Origin: DATGUN01 sp035301285
Lineage (GTDB): Bacteria > Bacillota > Bacilli > Bacillales > Amphibacillaceae
Reading direction: 5' to 3'
Length of the DNA stretch: 46,687 nt
Assembly (NCBI GenBank): GCA_035301285.1
Contig: DATGUN010000065.1
Span: 1-46,687, forward strand
The notes below the pieces were generated by a model. It made no database searches. It was not told where the DNA came from and saw only the letters and a program-made list of their open reading frames with translations. Made by a program: the position numbers and the translations under genes. Positions 24,813 through 33,802 of the stretch are shown here, piece after piece. The stretch's first letter is position 1; each line of letters opens with the position of its first letter.

Positions 24813-25426
24813 TAGAAATCATTCCTTTCTCAGTCCATCATTCAAGAATCAATTCCCTTGATTCCATATACCATTGTACAAAGTGCCTGGTATTGCTGTA
24901 AAGAAAGGTGCTTGTGCTTGAAATAATACAGGAGGAGGGTGGAAGAATGGAACATATGTTAGATGGAAACATGAAAAAGAATAAGTCCTGTCGTTAGATA
25001 TGCGTGAGGGTTTGTGAAGGTTGTGATAAATGAATTCCGCTTGGATCAGCTTGGGTTCAAAGAAATAGGCAGTAAAAAAGACTACTACTTATTGTTCTGG
25101 TAAGACGAAAGTCTATACCCCCCCAATAAATATATTACCAATTAATAATTGTTAAAAAATAAGGGTAAAAATGTATAAAAATAAATGTTACAATAAAGTA
25201 GTATAATTCAACTATTCTTATATACTATGGGTTGCGCGATTATCAGCGTTCTTCCCGCGATTTCACATCCTTATTGCGTGATTTCGACGCTTTGCCATGA
25301 GATAATCTCTGGGTATTTCATTATACTTCATGATCGAAGTCGATTGTTTGATGAAGGCATTTCATTAAAATGGAAAAAGCAATGGGCTGAATCATTTTGC
25401 CACATTACAGAAGAAAGGTGTATACA
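24813..25426 (+). other. Long spacer with decayed coding remnants
   Basis: No intact gene. A 16-codon open frame starts at 24947 behind a strong AGGAGG. At 25014-25103 a 29-codon frame reads like the end of a GNAT acetyltransferase (LGFKEIGSKKDYY). The region 25130-25210 is very AT-rich and probably holds the promoter of the Nudix gene. Confidence 0.4.
25014..25103 (+). pseudogene. Possible GNAT acetyltransferase C-terminal remnant
   Basis: An open stretch ending in LDQLGFKEIGSKKDYY, which resembles the C-terminal beta-alpha-beta of RimI-like acetyltransferases (YEKLGFKEVG...). In-frame stops lie upstream, so at most a remnant is left. Similarity is judged by eye over about 20 residues. Confidence 0.3.
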
Positions 25427-25852
25427 ATGCAAAAATGGTTTGGTTCATCAGGTGTATGTATTAATGAAAACGGTGAATTATTAATGGTCTTGCAGGGAAA
25501 ACCTGAGGAGCATAAAACGTGGTCTGTTCCATCTGGGGAAAGGAAACAGAATGAAACATTTGAGGAATGCTGCGTTAGGGAAATTAAAGAAGAAACAGGA
25601 TACAAAACTGAAATTGTTGAAGAAATTAAGGTAAAAAAAGGATCTTTTGAGAAACTTAATATATCCGTTGATGTCCATTATTTTTTAGTCACAATTGTTG
25701 GTGGAACAAGAAATATTCAAGATCCGGATAATCTTATTTATGATATTGCCTGGAAAAGCGCCAGGGAATTAGAGACGTTGGAATTTTCATTTCCAGAAGA
25801 TAGAGATTTCTTAATAGATTATATAACGAAAGAATATAAGCAAATGCCATAA
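25427..25852 (+). CDS. Nudix hydrolase
   Basis: 141 residues with a complete Nudix box at residues 37-59 (G-x5-E-x7-REIKEETG), which binds the metal and hydrolyses nucleoside diphosphates linked to another group. ATG at 25427 with AAGAAAGGTG 8 bp upstream; the longer frame upstream has no such site. MutT/ADP-ribose-type length. Substrate cannot be assigned. Confidence 0.92.
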   Translation: MQKWFGSSGVCINENGELLMVLQGKPEEHKTWSVPSGERKQNETFEECCVREIKEETGYKTEIVEEIKVKKGSFEKLNISVDVHYFLVTIVGGTRNIQDPDNLIYDIAWKSARELETLEFSFPEDRDFLIDYITKEYKQMP

Positions 25853-25928
25853 TCTAGGAACTGAAGTAGCACTTCTTGAATAAGCACTTACATTAGGGGC
25901 CGGATCGTGAAACTGTCGAGGTGAGGAA

Positions 25929-26120
25929 ATGAATCTCAAGGTTTTTATTTTACTATTAGCTGTTTTAAGTATTAATGCATTAAGATATGGGACCTATCTT
26001 CTGGAAGGGTCTACAAACAATTACAATTGGGTATTGTTTGTCTTGAATTTGTTTTCTCTAATTATTATTGTCATTGTAAAAATAAGAACAAAGAGCATTG
26101 ATTCAAAGGATGATAAATAA
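25929..26120 (+). CDS. Small two-helix membrane protein
   Basis: 63 residues, hydrophobic helices about 4-24 and 33-52, basic C-terminal tail. GAGGTGAGGAA precedes the ATG at a normal distance. No recognised family. Similar small hydrophobic proteins are common next to accessory genes in Bacillaceae. Confidence 0.55.
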   Translation: MNLKVFILLLAVLSINALRYGTYLLEGSTNNYNWVLFVLNLFSLIIIVIVKIRTKSIDSKDDK

Positions 26121-26208
26121 CATAAATTGTGTGTAAACAGTGAATAGGTGATTCGTCCAATATTGAATAAATGGATCATTGTATAATTAATATTTTGGGG
26201 TGATGTAT

Positions 26209-26631
26209 TTGTTTGTAAAAGGGGTTAACCATTTTTTGTTTTCTGTTTCCGATTTAGATAAATCGATTAAATTCTATCAAGATGTATTTGATGCTAAATT
26301 ACTGGTTAAAGGGAGAAGCACAGCCTATTTTGATTTGAATGGAATGTGGCTAGCGCTAAATTTAGAGCAAGATATTCCCCGTCAAGAAATAAGCCAATCA
26401 TACACGCATATTGCTTTTACGATAGAAGATGCCGAGCTTTATAATGCATATGACAAGTTGAAGAAATTGGGAGTAAATATCTTAACTGGACGCCCTAGGG
26501 ATGAAAGGGATAAGAAGTCTATTTATTTTACTGATCCAGATGGTCATAAGTTTGAATTTCATACTGGTACATTGCAGGATAGGTTGGCTTACTATAAACA
26601 GGATAAACCACATATGAAATTTTATGATTAG
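26209..26631 (+). CDS. fosB: Metallothiol transferase FosB (fosfomycin resistance)
   Basis: 140 residues of the vicinal-oxygen-chelate fold. It opens the epoxide of fosfomycin by adding bacillithiol or cysteine. Metal ligands H8, H67 and E116 are present, with the strongly conserved YTHIAFTIED, RDERDKKSIYFTDPDGHKFEFH and GTLQDRL segments of FosB. I start at the TTG at 26209 because GGGGTG is 6 bp upstream; GTG 26200 lies within the Shine-Dalgarno. Chromosomal fosB is usual in Bacillus. No mobile element is nearby. Confidence 0.95.
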   Translation: MFVKGVNHFLFSVSDLDKSIKFYQDVFDAKLLVKGRSTAYFDLNGMWLALNLEQDIPRQEISQSYTHIAFTIEDAELYNAYDKLKKLGVNILTGRPRDERDKKSIYFTDPDGHKFEFHTGTLQDRLAYYKQDKPHMKFYD

Positions 26632-26754
26632 TAGCCTTTATCCCAAACAGATCGATTTAATGGAATAAAGATTTAGCTTCAATTTGTTGCATAACTTTCA
26701 CTATTAATGATTAGAACCAGGATAAAATGCTTCTACAAGAGAGGGGAAGAGGGA

Positions 26755-27765
26755 ATGGGTGATTTTAAAATATCTGTGGAACAATATCGCGGTGATTCCT
26801 ATGATATTGGGTATCAACAAGGACAACAAATTGATCGCTCACTATTGGTGATGTATTCGAACATCATAAATGAAGACGACATAGACCTAGATGAAATGAA
26901 GGATATTTACACGTCATATGCACCCCATTTACTTCAAGAACTGTCAGGGATTGCTGATTCAATGGATATTTCATTGCGCAAGGCTGCACTATTTAGTGGA
27001 TTTGGTGCACCTGGGATTCAGGGCATGGGATGTTCTTCCATGGTCAGTCATAATGTGCTCGTTAGGAACTATGACTTTTCGCCGGAAGTTTATGATGCAC
27101 GCTTTGTATGCGTACAACCAAATGAAGGATATGCAAGTGTCGGGCATAGCTTACATGTTATAGGACGGACGGAAGGCGTTAACGAGAAGGGGCTTGCAGT
27201 TGCTTTACATTTTGTTAACAATAAAGATACGCAAACAGGCCTTACTGCGGCAAGTGTTATTAGGATCATACTCGATACATGTAAAAATACACAAGAAGCA
27301 GTTAATGTGATTAAGCAGTTACCGCATTCCTGGAGTTATAACTTTTCGATTGGTGATGCTGAAGGAAATGCGGTAGTGGTTGAAGAATCACCTCTTGATA
27401 TCAAAGTACGGAAAAGCGAAGAAATACTATTTTGCACGAACCATTTTCAAAGACAGGATATGTCGATACTCAATCGGGAAAATCTAGAAGGCACCCAAGA
27501 ACGCTTAAACTATTTAAGTCATAGGCATTTTGAAGATATGAATGAGAAAGAGATTTTTAACTTATTCATTACTGATACGCCTTTGTACACCGAAGAATAT
27601 CATGAATTTTTTGGGACCCTTCACACGTTTGCTTATTCATTTGATGATAATAAGGTCTTAACTGCGATACCCGGTGGAAAAATGTTGGAAATCAACTTCA
27701 GTGAGTGGGTAAACGGAAAAGACCTCAATCAAAGGGAAATCAGCGGGCATCTGAATCATTACTAA
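26755..27765 (+). CDS. C45-type autoproteolytic acyltransferase/hydrolase
   Basis: 336 residues of the Ntn-hydrolase family that includes isopenicillin N acyltransferase (AAT, peptidase C45). The nucleophile is the Cys in GMGCSSM (Cys93), where self-cleavage exposes it as N-terminal Cys; VRNYDFS (about 103), GRTEGVNEKGL and the SWSYNFSIGDAEGNAVVVE strand follow. The family acylates or hydrolyses amides such as penicillin or acyl-amino acids; the substrate is unknown. The ATG at 26755 has GAGGGG/GAGGG upstream. Confidence 0.88.
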   Translation: MGDFKISVEQYRGDSYDIGYQQGQQIDRSLLVMYSNIINEDDIDLDEMKDIYTSYAPHLLQELSGIADSMDISLRKAALFSGFGAPGIQGMGCSSMVSHNVLVRNYDFSPEVYDARFVCVQPNEGYASVGHSLHVIGRTEGVNEKGLAVALHFVNNKDTQTGLTAASVIRIILDTCKNTQEAVNVIKQLPHSWSYNFSIGDAEGNAVVVEESPLDIKVRKSEEILFCTNHFQRQDMSILNRENLEGTQERLNYLSHRHFEDMNEKEIFNLFITDTPLYTEEYHEFFGTLHTFAYSFDDNKVLTAIPGGKMLEINFSEWVNGKDLNQREISGHLNHY

Positions 27766-27949
27766 TTATTGTTTATCATTAAATGAATGTGGACACCATC
27801 CAATGACTATTTTTGCTAATGTTTTAGCATGACCCTCATTGGCAATTATTATCGGTCAAGGTTGTCATCCTTGTTATCAGTAACAATACCTTCACCCTTA
27901 TTCTCGTGATCGTTGTCATCTACTTCTCTGTATGGTTCATCTTCAGAGG

Positions 27950-28225
27950 CTATTTCCATGTTGAGATTTCTTTATTCTTCATCCCCCACAAGCCGTCATC
28001 ACTTTCCTTTAAAACATCTGAAATTTCGCTTTCTTCCGCTACGGCAGGAGGTGATCCCCTCAGGCGTTTCCCGGATGTTTCCTTTACGAATGCCATCACA
28101 ATCATCCCCACTAGAGCGGCAAACATAATATAATAAGCTAGAATAAATTCAGTGCCTGTCCAACTGATCAACCAAGAAACCAAGAGTGGCGCTGTTCCGC
28201 CAAACAGTGAGACTGAAATGTTATA
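27950..28225 (-). pseudogene. C-terminal remnant of an MHS-family (ProP-like) MFS transporter
   Basis: The minus-strand frame reads YNISVSLFGGTAPLL near 28225, then the last membrane helix and the family tail ETSGKRLRGSPPAVA before a stop at 27950. These are the final two helices of metabolite:H+ symporters such as ProP. The first about 350 residues are absent: the frame is cut where the promoter of the XRE gene begins. A truncated osmolyte or organic-acid carrier. Confidence 0.8.
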
Positions 28226-28237
28226 CGTAATATATAA

Positions 28238-28265
28238 TTGACAAATGTATAATAAACATTACACT
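28238..28265 (+). promoter_or_regulatory. Promoter with inverted repeat upstream of the XRE gene
   Basis: TTGACA (28238-28243), a 16-bp spacer and TACACT (28260-28265). AATGT (28244-28248) and ACATT (28256-28260) form an inverted repeat between the two hexamers, a likely operator for the XRE regulator itself. Confidence 0.55.
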
Positions 28266-28295
28266 GAAAGTGAGTAATGAATCGGGGTGATTGAT

Positions 28296-28508
28296 TTGAA
28301 AGAAATCTCTGTTAAAAACAGGGTTAAGATTGCCCGTATCGAAAAAAGCGATTTAACACAAGGTGACTTTGCAAAAATGGTTGGCGTTACTCGACAGACC
28401 ATGAATTTGATTGAAGCTGGAAAATATAATCCAACGATTCGGGTTTGCCTGCTTATAAGCAAATATTTAGGCGGATCTTTAGATGACCTGTTTTGGCTAG
28501 ATGAATAA
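28296..28508 (+). CDS. Small XRE-family transcriptional regulator
   Basis: 70 residues, a single helix-turn-helix: LTQGDFAKMVGVTRQTMNLIEAGKYNP is the Cro/C1 core, and SLDDLFW is the typical end. TTG start at 28296 with GGGGTGA upstream; GTG at 28287 is possible but overlaps that site. It sits directly before a small membrane protein gene, a pairing common for self-regulated XRE/DUF2178-type units. Confidence 0.88.
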   Translation: MKEISVKNRVKIARIEKSDLTQGDFAKMVGVTRQTMNLIEAGKYNPTIRVCLLISKYLGGSLDDLFWLDE

Positions 28509-28527
28509 AACGAGAGGAGATGCTGAA

Positions 28528-28899
28528 ATGATGGGAACTCGCTTTATTATAATGCTTATGGGTGTCATTGTTGGTTTTGGGGTTATAAGTCTGATAACAG
28601 GGCAAATCCGATGGGGTTTGTTAATAGGACTTCTTGTAGGTGTGAGTATTGTGGAAATGAGAGCGAAGAGCAGGCAAAAATCAGGCGAAGTTGAAACTGA
28701 CGAAAGAGTAGAAAGTAATTCTCGGAAATTTATGCTCGCCACAATGGGAACGTCACTTTTCTTACTTTTGATTTATTTGATGGTTTCTGATTTTATTTTA
28801 AATCAACAATTTATTGAAATAAGATATTTACTTTATTATGTGTTGGCAACCTTTATGGTTTGTTTGTTTATCGGACCAGCCATCCTAAAAAGAAATTAA
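28528..28899 (+). CDS. Small membrane protein paired with XRE regulator (DUF2178-like)
   Basis: 123 residues with four membrane helices. A central charged loop contains TDERVESNSRKFM, resembling the DERVE motif between helix pairs in the DUF2178 group that often follows XRE genes. I start at the ATG at 28528 (GAGAGGAGA 7 bp upstream) rather than at 28501, which overlaps the regulator gene. Function unknown; family match by eye. Confidence 0.65.
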   Translation: MMGTRFIIMLMGVIVGFGVISLITGQIRWGLLIGLLVGVSIVEMRAKSRQKSGEVETDERVESNSRKFMLATMGTSLFLLLIYLMVSDFILNQQFIEIRYLLYYVLATFMVCLFIGPAILKRN

Positions 28900-29149
28900 C
28901 GTAAACAGCCTTTGAAATAGCTTACTCGTTTTCCGCTAATATGAAGTGCGATTATCAAAACATAGGATGCCGGTAATGATTTTTCTATCCCGTTCATTTT
29001 TTAAAATAGCATATGATGAAAAATGCTTAAAATGTGTTAAAATTTAGTGGAATACTAAATGCTAAATTCGTTTCAGTAAAAGGCAACGAACTCATCATGG
29101 CTTTGTCTTTTAATGGTTTCGTTTCTTATTCGGCGAAAGGGGCCCGAAA

Positions 29150-29467
29150 ATGTCTTCTATTATCATCATGTCGTTCTTCATTGCCGTTATCGTTTCAATC
29201 GGGATTGTTTTTATGAATGGTAAGGGTGCGTTTTTGATTGTAGGTTACAATATTTTGTCAAAAGAAGAAAAAAAGCAATATAATACCATCGCGCTTTGTA
29301 AATTCATGGGAAAAGTGATGTTTGCTTTATCGTTCAGTATGGTTTTCTGGATACTTGGGGATATTTTTAATGCTCATTGGATCTACATTGTTGGTGCTAT
29401 CTTATTTAGTGCCATTGTAATATTTACGATTATATATGCCAACACGGGAAATCGGTTCAAAAAATAA
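29150..29467 (+). CDS. DUF3784 family small membrane protein
   Basis: 105 residues, three membrane helices. The loop after helix 1 carries GYNILSKEEKKQYNTIALCKFMGK, the recurrent DUF3784 motif (GYNxxSKEEKxKYdxxaLCKfxG). GAAAGG precedes the ATG. Function of the family is unknown; such proteins are frequent in accessory regions of Bacilli. Confidence 0.8.
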   Translation: MSSIIIMSFFIAVIVSIGIVFMNGKGAFLIVGYNILSKEEKKQYNTIALCKFMGKVMFALSFSMVFWILGDIFNAHWIYIVGAILFSAIVIFTIIYANTGNRFKK

Positions 29468-29525
29468 TCTTTCTGATTATGGTAATAGAAGAAAAGAATG
29501 CTGTGTGTCATCGGAGTGGATGTAT

Positions 29526-30230
29526 ATGGAATATGAGAAGCGTGTACAGGAAGAAATCCTGGCTTGGAAGCGGAAGATGTTCAAACGTGAAAGCCTTTTC
29601 AAGCGCATGACAAAAACAACACAAAACAAAATTAACAGCATGATTCCCGAAAAGGCGCATCATATCATTGCTGAGAGTATCAAGCATATGGTGAAGACAA
29701 CATTATTCGGTTCCGAATTGATAACCAATAATACGTATCCAGATGAACTGACGCTTATGGAACGGGATGAGCTGCTGGAAGAAAAATTAGATGTCTACCG
29801 GAAGACTGCTGTTGCAGAAGGGGCGGGAACAGGCGCTGGTGGTTTTTTCCTTGGTCTTGCCGATTTTCCAATGCTGCTTTCAATCAAAATGAAGTTTTTG
29901 TTTGAAGCGGCAAGTATATATGGATTTCAGGCCAAAACGTATGAAGAAAGGCTATTTCTTCTTCATGTGTTTCAGCTTGCTTTTTCCAGTGAAAATAAGC
30001 GCAAGGAAACGTTTTTCCTAATTGAACATTGGGAGGAACAAAAGGAAACGCTTGTCGATTTGGATTGGCGGGTGTTTCAGCAGGAATACAGGGATTATAT
30101 GGATATCATGAAATTGTTGCAATTGATTCCGGGTTTCGGTGCGGTTTTCGGAGCATATGCCAATCATAATTTACTTGATCAATTGGGAGAAACCGCGAAA
30201 AATACATATCGAATGCGTTACTTGCAATAG
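29526..30230 (+). CDS. ecsC: EcsC family protein
   Basis: 234 residues. The EcsC-family core is visible: AVAEGAGTGAGGFFLGLADFPMLLSIKMKFLFEAASIYG (about 92-130), a long helical region, and a second Gly-rich hairpin LIPGFGAVFGAYANH near the C-terminus. B. subtilis EcsC is encoded with the EcsAB ABC transporter, but no ecsA or ecsB is here, so this is a stand-alone paralog. ATG at 29526 with GGAG 9 bp upstream. Function unknown; probably membrane associated. Confidence 0.85.
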   Translation: MEYEKRVQEEILAWKRKMFKRESLFKRMTKTTQNKINSMIPEKAHHIIAESIKHMVKTTLFGSELITNNTYPDELTLMERDELLEEKLDVYRKTAVAEGAGTGAGGFFLGLADFPMLLSIKMKFLFEAASIYGFQAKTYEERLFLLHVFQLAFSSENKRKETFFLIEHWEEQKETLVDLDWRVFQQEYRDYMDIMKLLQLIPGFGAVFGAYANHNLLDQLGETAKNTYRMRYLQ

Positions 30231-30341
30231 AAGTAGAAGAAGCCTTCGAGCCGGATGTGATAAGTGCATACTGGTCCAATTGTAGGAGATTTTTAATCAG
30301 TTTTTCAAAGTTGGTGCTGGAACAAAAGGGGGAGAGAAGGG

Positions 30342-30437
30342 GTGCCTAAAGGTATAAAGGCTAAAGTCGGCGTTATTGTCCTAGTATTGCTTCTGTTTGA
30401 TGTGATCGGAATATGGACATGTTATCACGAAAAGTAA
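30342..30437 (+). CDS. Possible 31-residue single-helix membrane peptide
   Basis: GTG start preceded by AAGGGGGAGAGAAGG. The peptide is MPKGIKAK followed by a hydrophobic helix of about 18 residues and a short WTCYHEK end. The form (basic N-terminus, one helix, charged tail) and strong ribosome-binding site suggest a real small protein, but there is no comparative evidence. Confidence 0.35.
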   Translation: MPKGIKAKVGVIVLVLLLFDVIGIWTCYHEK

Positions 30438-30490
30438 TTTGTCGGTACCAGAGATATAAAAATATGTGAGACAAATGGAGTGGGAAATGG

Positions 30491-30527
30491 ACGTCGAAGT
30501 CTTATGAACGATAGCTTCGATGTTTTT
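30491..30527 (+). terminator. Terminator-like hairpin after the small ORF
   Basis: ACGTCGAAG and CTTCGATGT pair (with one G-T), with TTTTT following. Confidence 0.5.
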
Positions 30528-30629
30528 GTACCATTCGCTTATTTTTAGTCGCCCGAAAATGTGCCTTGCCCTGTCATTTTCTATTACTGGTTTGACTATG
30601 AATGTGTACATTCCCACTCCCATTCCACC

Positions 30630-30651
30630 CGAAAAATGATAGGCCTATCAT
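30630..30651 (-). terminator. Palindrome with T-run downstream of rtcB
   Basis: ATGATAGGCCTATCAT (30636-30651) is a perfect 16-bp palindrome, and on the minus strand it is followed by TTTTTC, just after the rtcB stop. It probably acts as the terminator. Confidence 0.5.
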
Positions 30652-30654
30652 CTC

Positions 30655-31833
30655 TTATCCTTTATCCATCACGACACCGATTGGGCGTAGAATGTTGAGC
30701 ACTTCGATTGTATCGGAATGTGCATCGAGTACCTCTTTTAATGGACGATATACAAACGGACTTTCATCTGTTCCGCCTCCTCTAAGTTCGACGCCATAGT
30801 CTCGTACAGCTTTTTTCATACGGTCGGGATGAATGGCGCCACCGGAGCGTTTGTCTTTACGCCTTTTCCCAGCCGCCTTGGTTCGACTCATAATTCGGCC
30901 TGCACCATGAACCGTACTGTAAAATGCCCGCCTGCTTTTCTCGGAATCTATACCTTGGAGTATGACGGAAATATCACCCATGCTTCCACCCACAAAACCG
31001 AGTTGACCGGGGGCTGCAGGTGTTGCTCCTTTACGGACGACGATATATTCTTTTTCGCCATGGGTTTCCTTCCAGGCATAGTTGTGGTGATTATGGACTT
31101 CGAATGTCGATTCAGCTCCGAGAATTGAAAGGACTTGATCAATAACGATATCTCTGCCGGCATAGGCATACTTCCCTGCAAGCTGCATGGCTCTGTAATA
31201 CATCTCTCCGATTTCTGTGTCCATATCCAGGAGAACTGGCTTGGATTCCATTGATGCCCGTTTGGGTTTATCGGAAAAGTCCCTATTCACGGCAAGGTTG
31301 AGAAAGCCGGTTGCTGTACGATGACCGAACCCTCTGCTGCCAAAATGATTTCCGATCCAGACATCATCTGTTTTTTCATCTACGAGAATATCCACATAGT
31401 GATTCCCTGATCCCGTTGTTCCGAGCTGTTTCATGGCCAGTGACTTCAATTGATCATGTTCATGTGTGCCGATTTCTTTGAAAACATCCCATTCTGGATC
31501 CTCAAAAACGGCATGGTCCTTGTTTTTGCCACTGGATTTTCCGACGCCAAATGGTATCTTCCGCTTGATGTCATCCATGATGGTAGAAATATGATGCTTA
31601 ATGTCGTGATGCAACAAATTCGTTTTCACTGCTTTGTTGCCACACGCGATATCAAATCCAACACCTGAGGGCGAAATTTGGCCGTCATAAACAACGACAC
31701 CCCCGACCGGCTGACTATATCCATAATGGCCATCCGCACACAACACCCCCGCGACCGCATTACCTGCATGCAAGCAATTGTCGAATTGTCTGAGTGTTTC
31801 CGACTCATGTGTACCGAAAACCATTTTTTCCAT
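30655..31833 (-). CDS. rtcB: RNA-splicing ligase RtcB
   Basis: 392 residues. Joins RNA 2',3'-cyclic phosphate (or 3'-phosphate) and 5'-hydroxyl ends using GTP and Mn2+. Visible: metal-site Cys in GFDIACGNKA (Cys64), the GTTGSGNHYVDI loop, HNHHNYAW, the GMP-acceptor His in STVHGAGRIMSR, and the final YRPLKEVL segment. I start at 31833 because AGGAGG is 10 bp upstream; the in-frame ATG at 31842 abuts that site. No archease or rtcA gene is nearby. Bacterial RtcB often repairs RNA cut under stress. Confidence 0.93.
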   Translation of the reverse strand: MEKMVFGTHESETLRQFDNCLHAGNAVAGVLCADGHYGYSQPVGGVVVYDGQISPSGVGFDIACGNKAVKTNLLHHDIKHHISTIMDDIKRKIPFGVGKSSGKNKDHAVFEDPEWDVFKEIGTHEHDQLKSLAMKQLGTTGSGNHYVDILVDEKTDDVWIGNHFGSRGFGHRTATGFLNLAVNRDFSDKPKRASMESKPVLLDMDTEIGEMYYRAMQLAGKYAYAGRDIVIDQVLSILGAESTFEVHNHHNYAWKETHGEKEYIVVRKGATPAAPGQLGFVGGSMGDISVILQGIDSEKSRRAFYSTVHGAGRIMSRTKAAGKRRKDKRSGGAIHPDRMKKAVRDYGVELRGGGTDESPFVYRPLKEVLDAHSDTIEVLNILRPIGVVMDKG

Positions 31834-32039
31834 TGAATACATTCCTCCTGTTTTTAATACTATCGTCGTACCTATACCTTCATTGTAGCCTATCGGAGCA
31901 GGGAAGGAAAGGAACGCGTTATCAGAAGAGACATTTTTGTCTTTCGGTTATCCAGTGTAACGGACAAACCCACTCAAAATAGATACAAGAGATATTTCCC
32001 GTATCTTTTATGCGAAGTATGGCCTATTCTGGAAGAGTC

Positions 32040-32640
32040 TTAGAGGATGTTAAGCATTGCTATTATTGATGCAATTGTATTAACAAACCCATGAATAAAC
32101 CAACTTGGCAAAATCGAGCCGTTAGATTGCTTTTCATTAATCCAACCTAATAAATAACCAGCTATAGCAGTGATAAAAATAATAACCACCGTACCTACTG
32201 GCTCTATAGCCGATGCAAATAAAATACCGTGAAGTATTCCAAACAATAATCCTTGCATGATATTCCCTAAATAAAAGCCCAATTTATGTACAAACCTTTT
32301 TGTCAAGAACCCTCTAAAAAACAGTTCTTCTGACAATCCTGTTTGAAAAAAGGAATATATTAAAGCTGGAATGACTGCAGATATCCCTTGCCCTGGTTGC
32401 CATTGTAGATTTATCGATAAAAAAAGTAACAGCCAAAAGGGAGGGAAATATCAAAATAGCGGATATGGTTAGAAATAAGTCAAGATATTTTAGCTTGTTT
32501 TGAATCATAGTTTTTTTAAATCCCAGCCAAATAAAAAAGTTTTTTTGCTCTCTCGCAAAAATGAACCACCAAACAAAAGGAATCATTGCAAAAAGTAGTA
32601 CCTGTAATCCCGCATTAACCAGTAAATTAATGATTTGCAT
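32040..32640 (-). pseudogene. Frameshifted CPBP-family intramembrane metalloprotease
   Basis: Two minus-strand frames make one CPBP (Abi) protein: the N-terminal part starts at 32640 (AAAGGA upstream), and the C-terminal part carries the three family motifs: SEELFFRG (EExxxR), FGILH (FxxxH) and HGFVN (HxxxN). The break is at a T7 tract on the minus strand (A7 on plus, about 32421-32427); one T fewer joins AVTF to LSINLQWQPGQG. About 200 residues in total. CPBP members process peptides or confer bacteriocin immunity. Either a recent pseudogene, a read error or a slippage switch. Confidence 0.75.
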
Positions 32641-32752
32641 CTCTTCCTTTCTATGAAGCCTCTTTTGGAAAATGAAGTGTCGTAGCCATAGGGGCTACCA
32701 AACTGCAAAAGGAAGAGCTCTTACGAAACATGAACAGCCCTTACAGTAGTCA

Positions 32753-33598
32753 TCACTTAATCTTCCCAGTATTCACGACCGGTTGTGTGCCTTGGTCCGA
32801 GATGATGGCGACCATGAGATTATTGACCATATGCATCTTGCGTTCATCATCCAACGAAACGGTCGCTTCTTTCTCGAGTTGATCGACAGCGTCTTTGGCC
32901 ATGCCGACTGCACCTTCGACAATTTTACGACGGGCGGAAATGACGGCTGATGCTTGTTGACGCTGTAGCATTGCTTGGGCAATCTCAGCGGAATATGCCA
33001 GGTGGGTAAGACGTGTTTCAATGACTTCGACACCTGCCACTTGCAGGCGTTCTTGCAACTCGACTTTCAGTTCTTCCGATACTTCGCTGGAATTGGCACG
33101 TAATGTCAATACAGTAGGGTCATCAATCGTATTGTATGGATATTGTGAAGCGATGTGACGGATAGCGGATTCGCTTTGGATTTTGACGAAGTGTGAATAG
33201 TTATCGACATCATAGACCGCTTTTGCGGAATCGACTACCCGTGATACAACGACGGCCGCGATTTCGATGGGATTACCGTCAACATCGTTTACTTTCAATG
33301 TTTCACTGTTAAAATTGCGTACTTTTAGAGAAACCGTTGATCGTGTCGCAAGTGGTACGGTCATATACCAGCCGCTTTCGCGTAGGCTCCCGACATATTT
33401 GCCGAAAAAATTGATGACTTTTGATTGATTCGGTGTCACAATCGTCAAGCTGAAAAAGAAAAGCACTCCGATTGCAATCAGGATTCCGCCAATGATGGGT
33501 AGGTCCATGACAATGGAAAATACGGCTAATGCCACCAATATCAGGACAATAAAAAATCCTAGAAAACCACTCATTGACCACGCTTTATGTTCACTCAT
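32753..33598 (-). CDS. SPFH/band 7 domain protein
   Basis: 281 residues. Two closely spaced N-terminal membrane helices (about 10-30 and 34-53) and an SPFH domain from about 55 (TPNQSKVINFFGKYVGS; the RTRL-like VIETRLTHLAYSAEIAQAML at about 190) with a helical tail. The layout matches bacterial prohibitin/stomatin homologs that form membrane microdomain scaffolds. No NfeD partner gene is adjacent. GGAGG is a good start signal at ATG 33598. Confidence 0.9.
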   Translation of the reverse strand: MSEHKAWSMSGFLGFFIVLILVALAVFSIVMDLPIIGGILIAIGVLFFFSLTIVTPNQSKVINFFGKYVGSLRESGWYMTVPLATRSTVSLKVRNFNSETLKVNDVDGNPIEIAAVVVSRVVDSAKAVYDVDNYSHFVKIQSESAIRHIASQYPYNTIDDPTVLTLRANSSEVSEELKVELQERLQVAGVEVIETRLTHLAYSAEIAQAMLQRQQASAVISARRKIVEGAVGMAKDAVDQLEKEATVSLDDERKMHMVNNLMVAIISDQGTQPVVNTGKIK

Positions 33599-33802
33599 AT
33601 TTAGCCTCCTATATTTGAGGAATTCTATTAACCATTATACTGGTAAATATACTGAATAGTAAATATTGATGGTTTATTTTAATAAGTGGATTTATGCTGT
33701 TTTAATTATGTTATAATGACATCGCATCCGTGGACTTATGAAATCATTTTAATGATGGAGAAAAGAATGTGATTAAAGCAGAATGAGAGGGGGGGAAGAC
33801 AC

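Noticed and set aside
25227..25484. 85-residue frame before the Nudix gene
   Set aside because: Overlaps the Nudix gene in another frame, has no ribosome-binding site and a composition unlike the neighbouring proteins.
26209..28225. Mobile resistance island around fosB
   Set aside because: No transposase, integrase or flanking repeats; fosB is a normal chromosomal gene in many Bacillaceae.
30655..33598. RtcB, CPBP and SPFH genes as a defence island
   Set aside because: They are separate transcription units with their own signals, no nuclease or toxin gene is among them, and RtcB and SPFH proteins are common housekeeping or stress genes.
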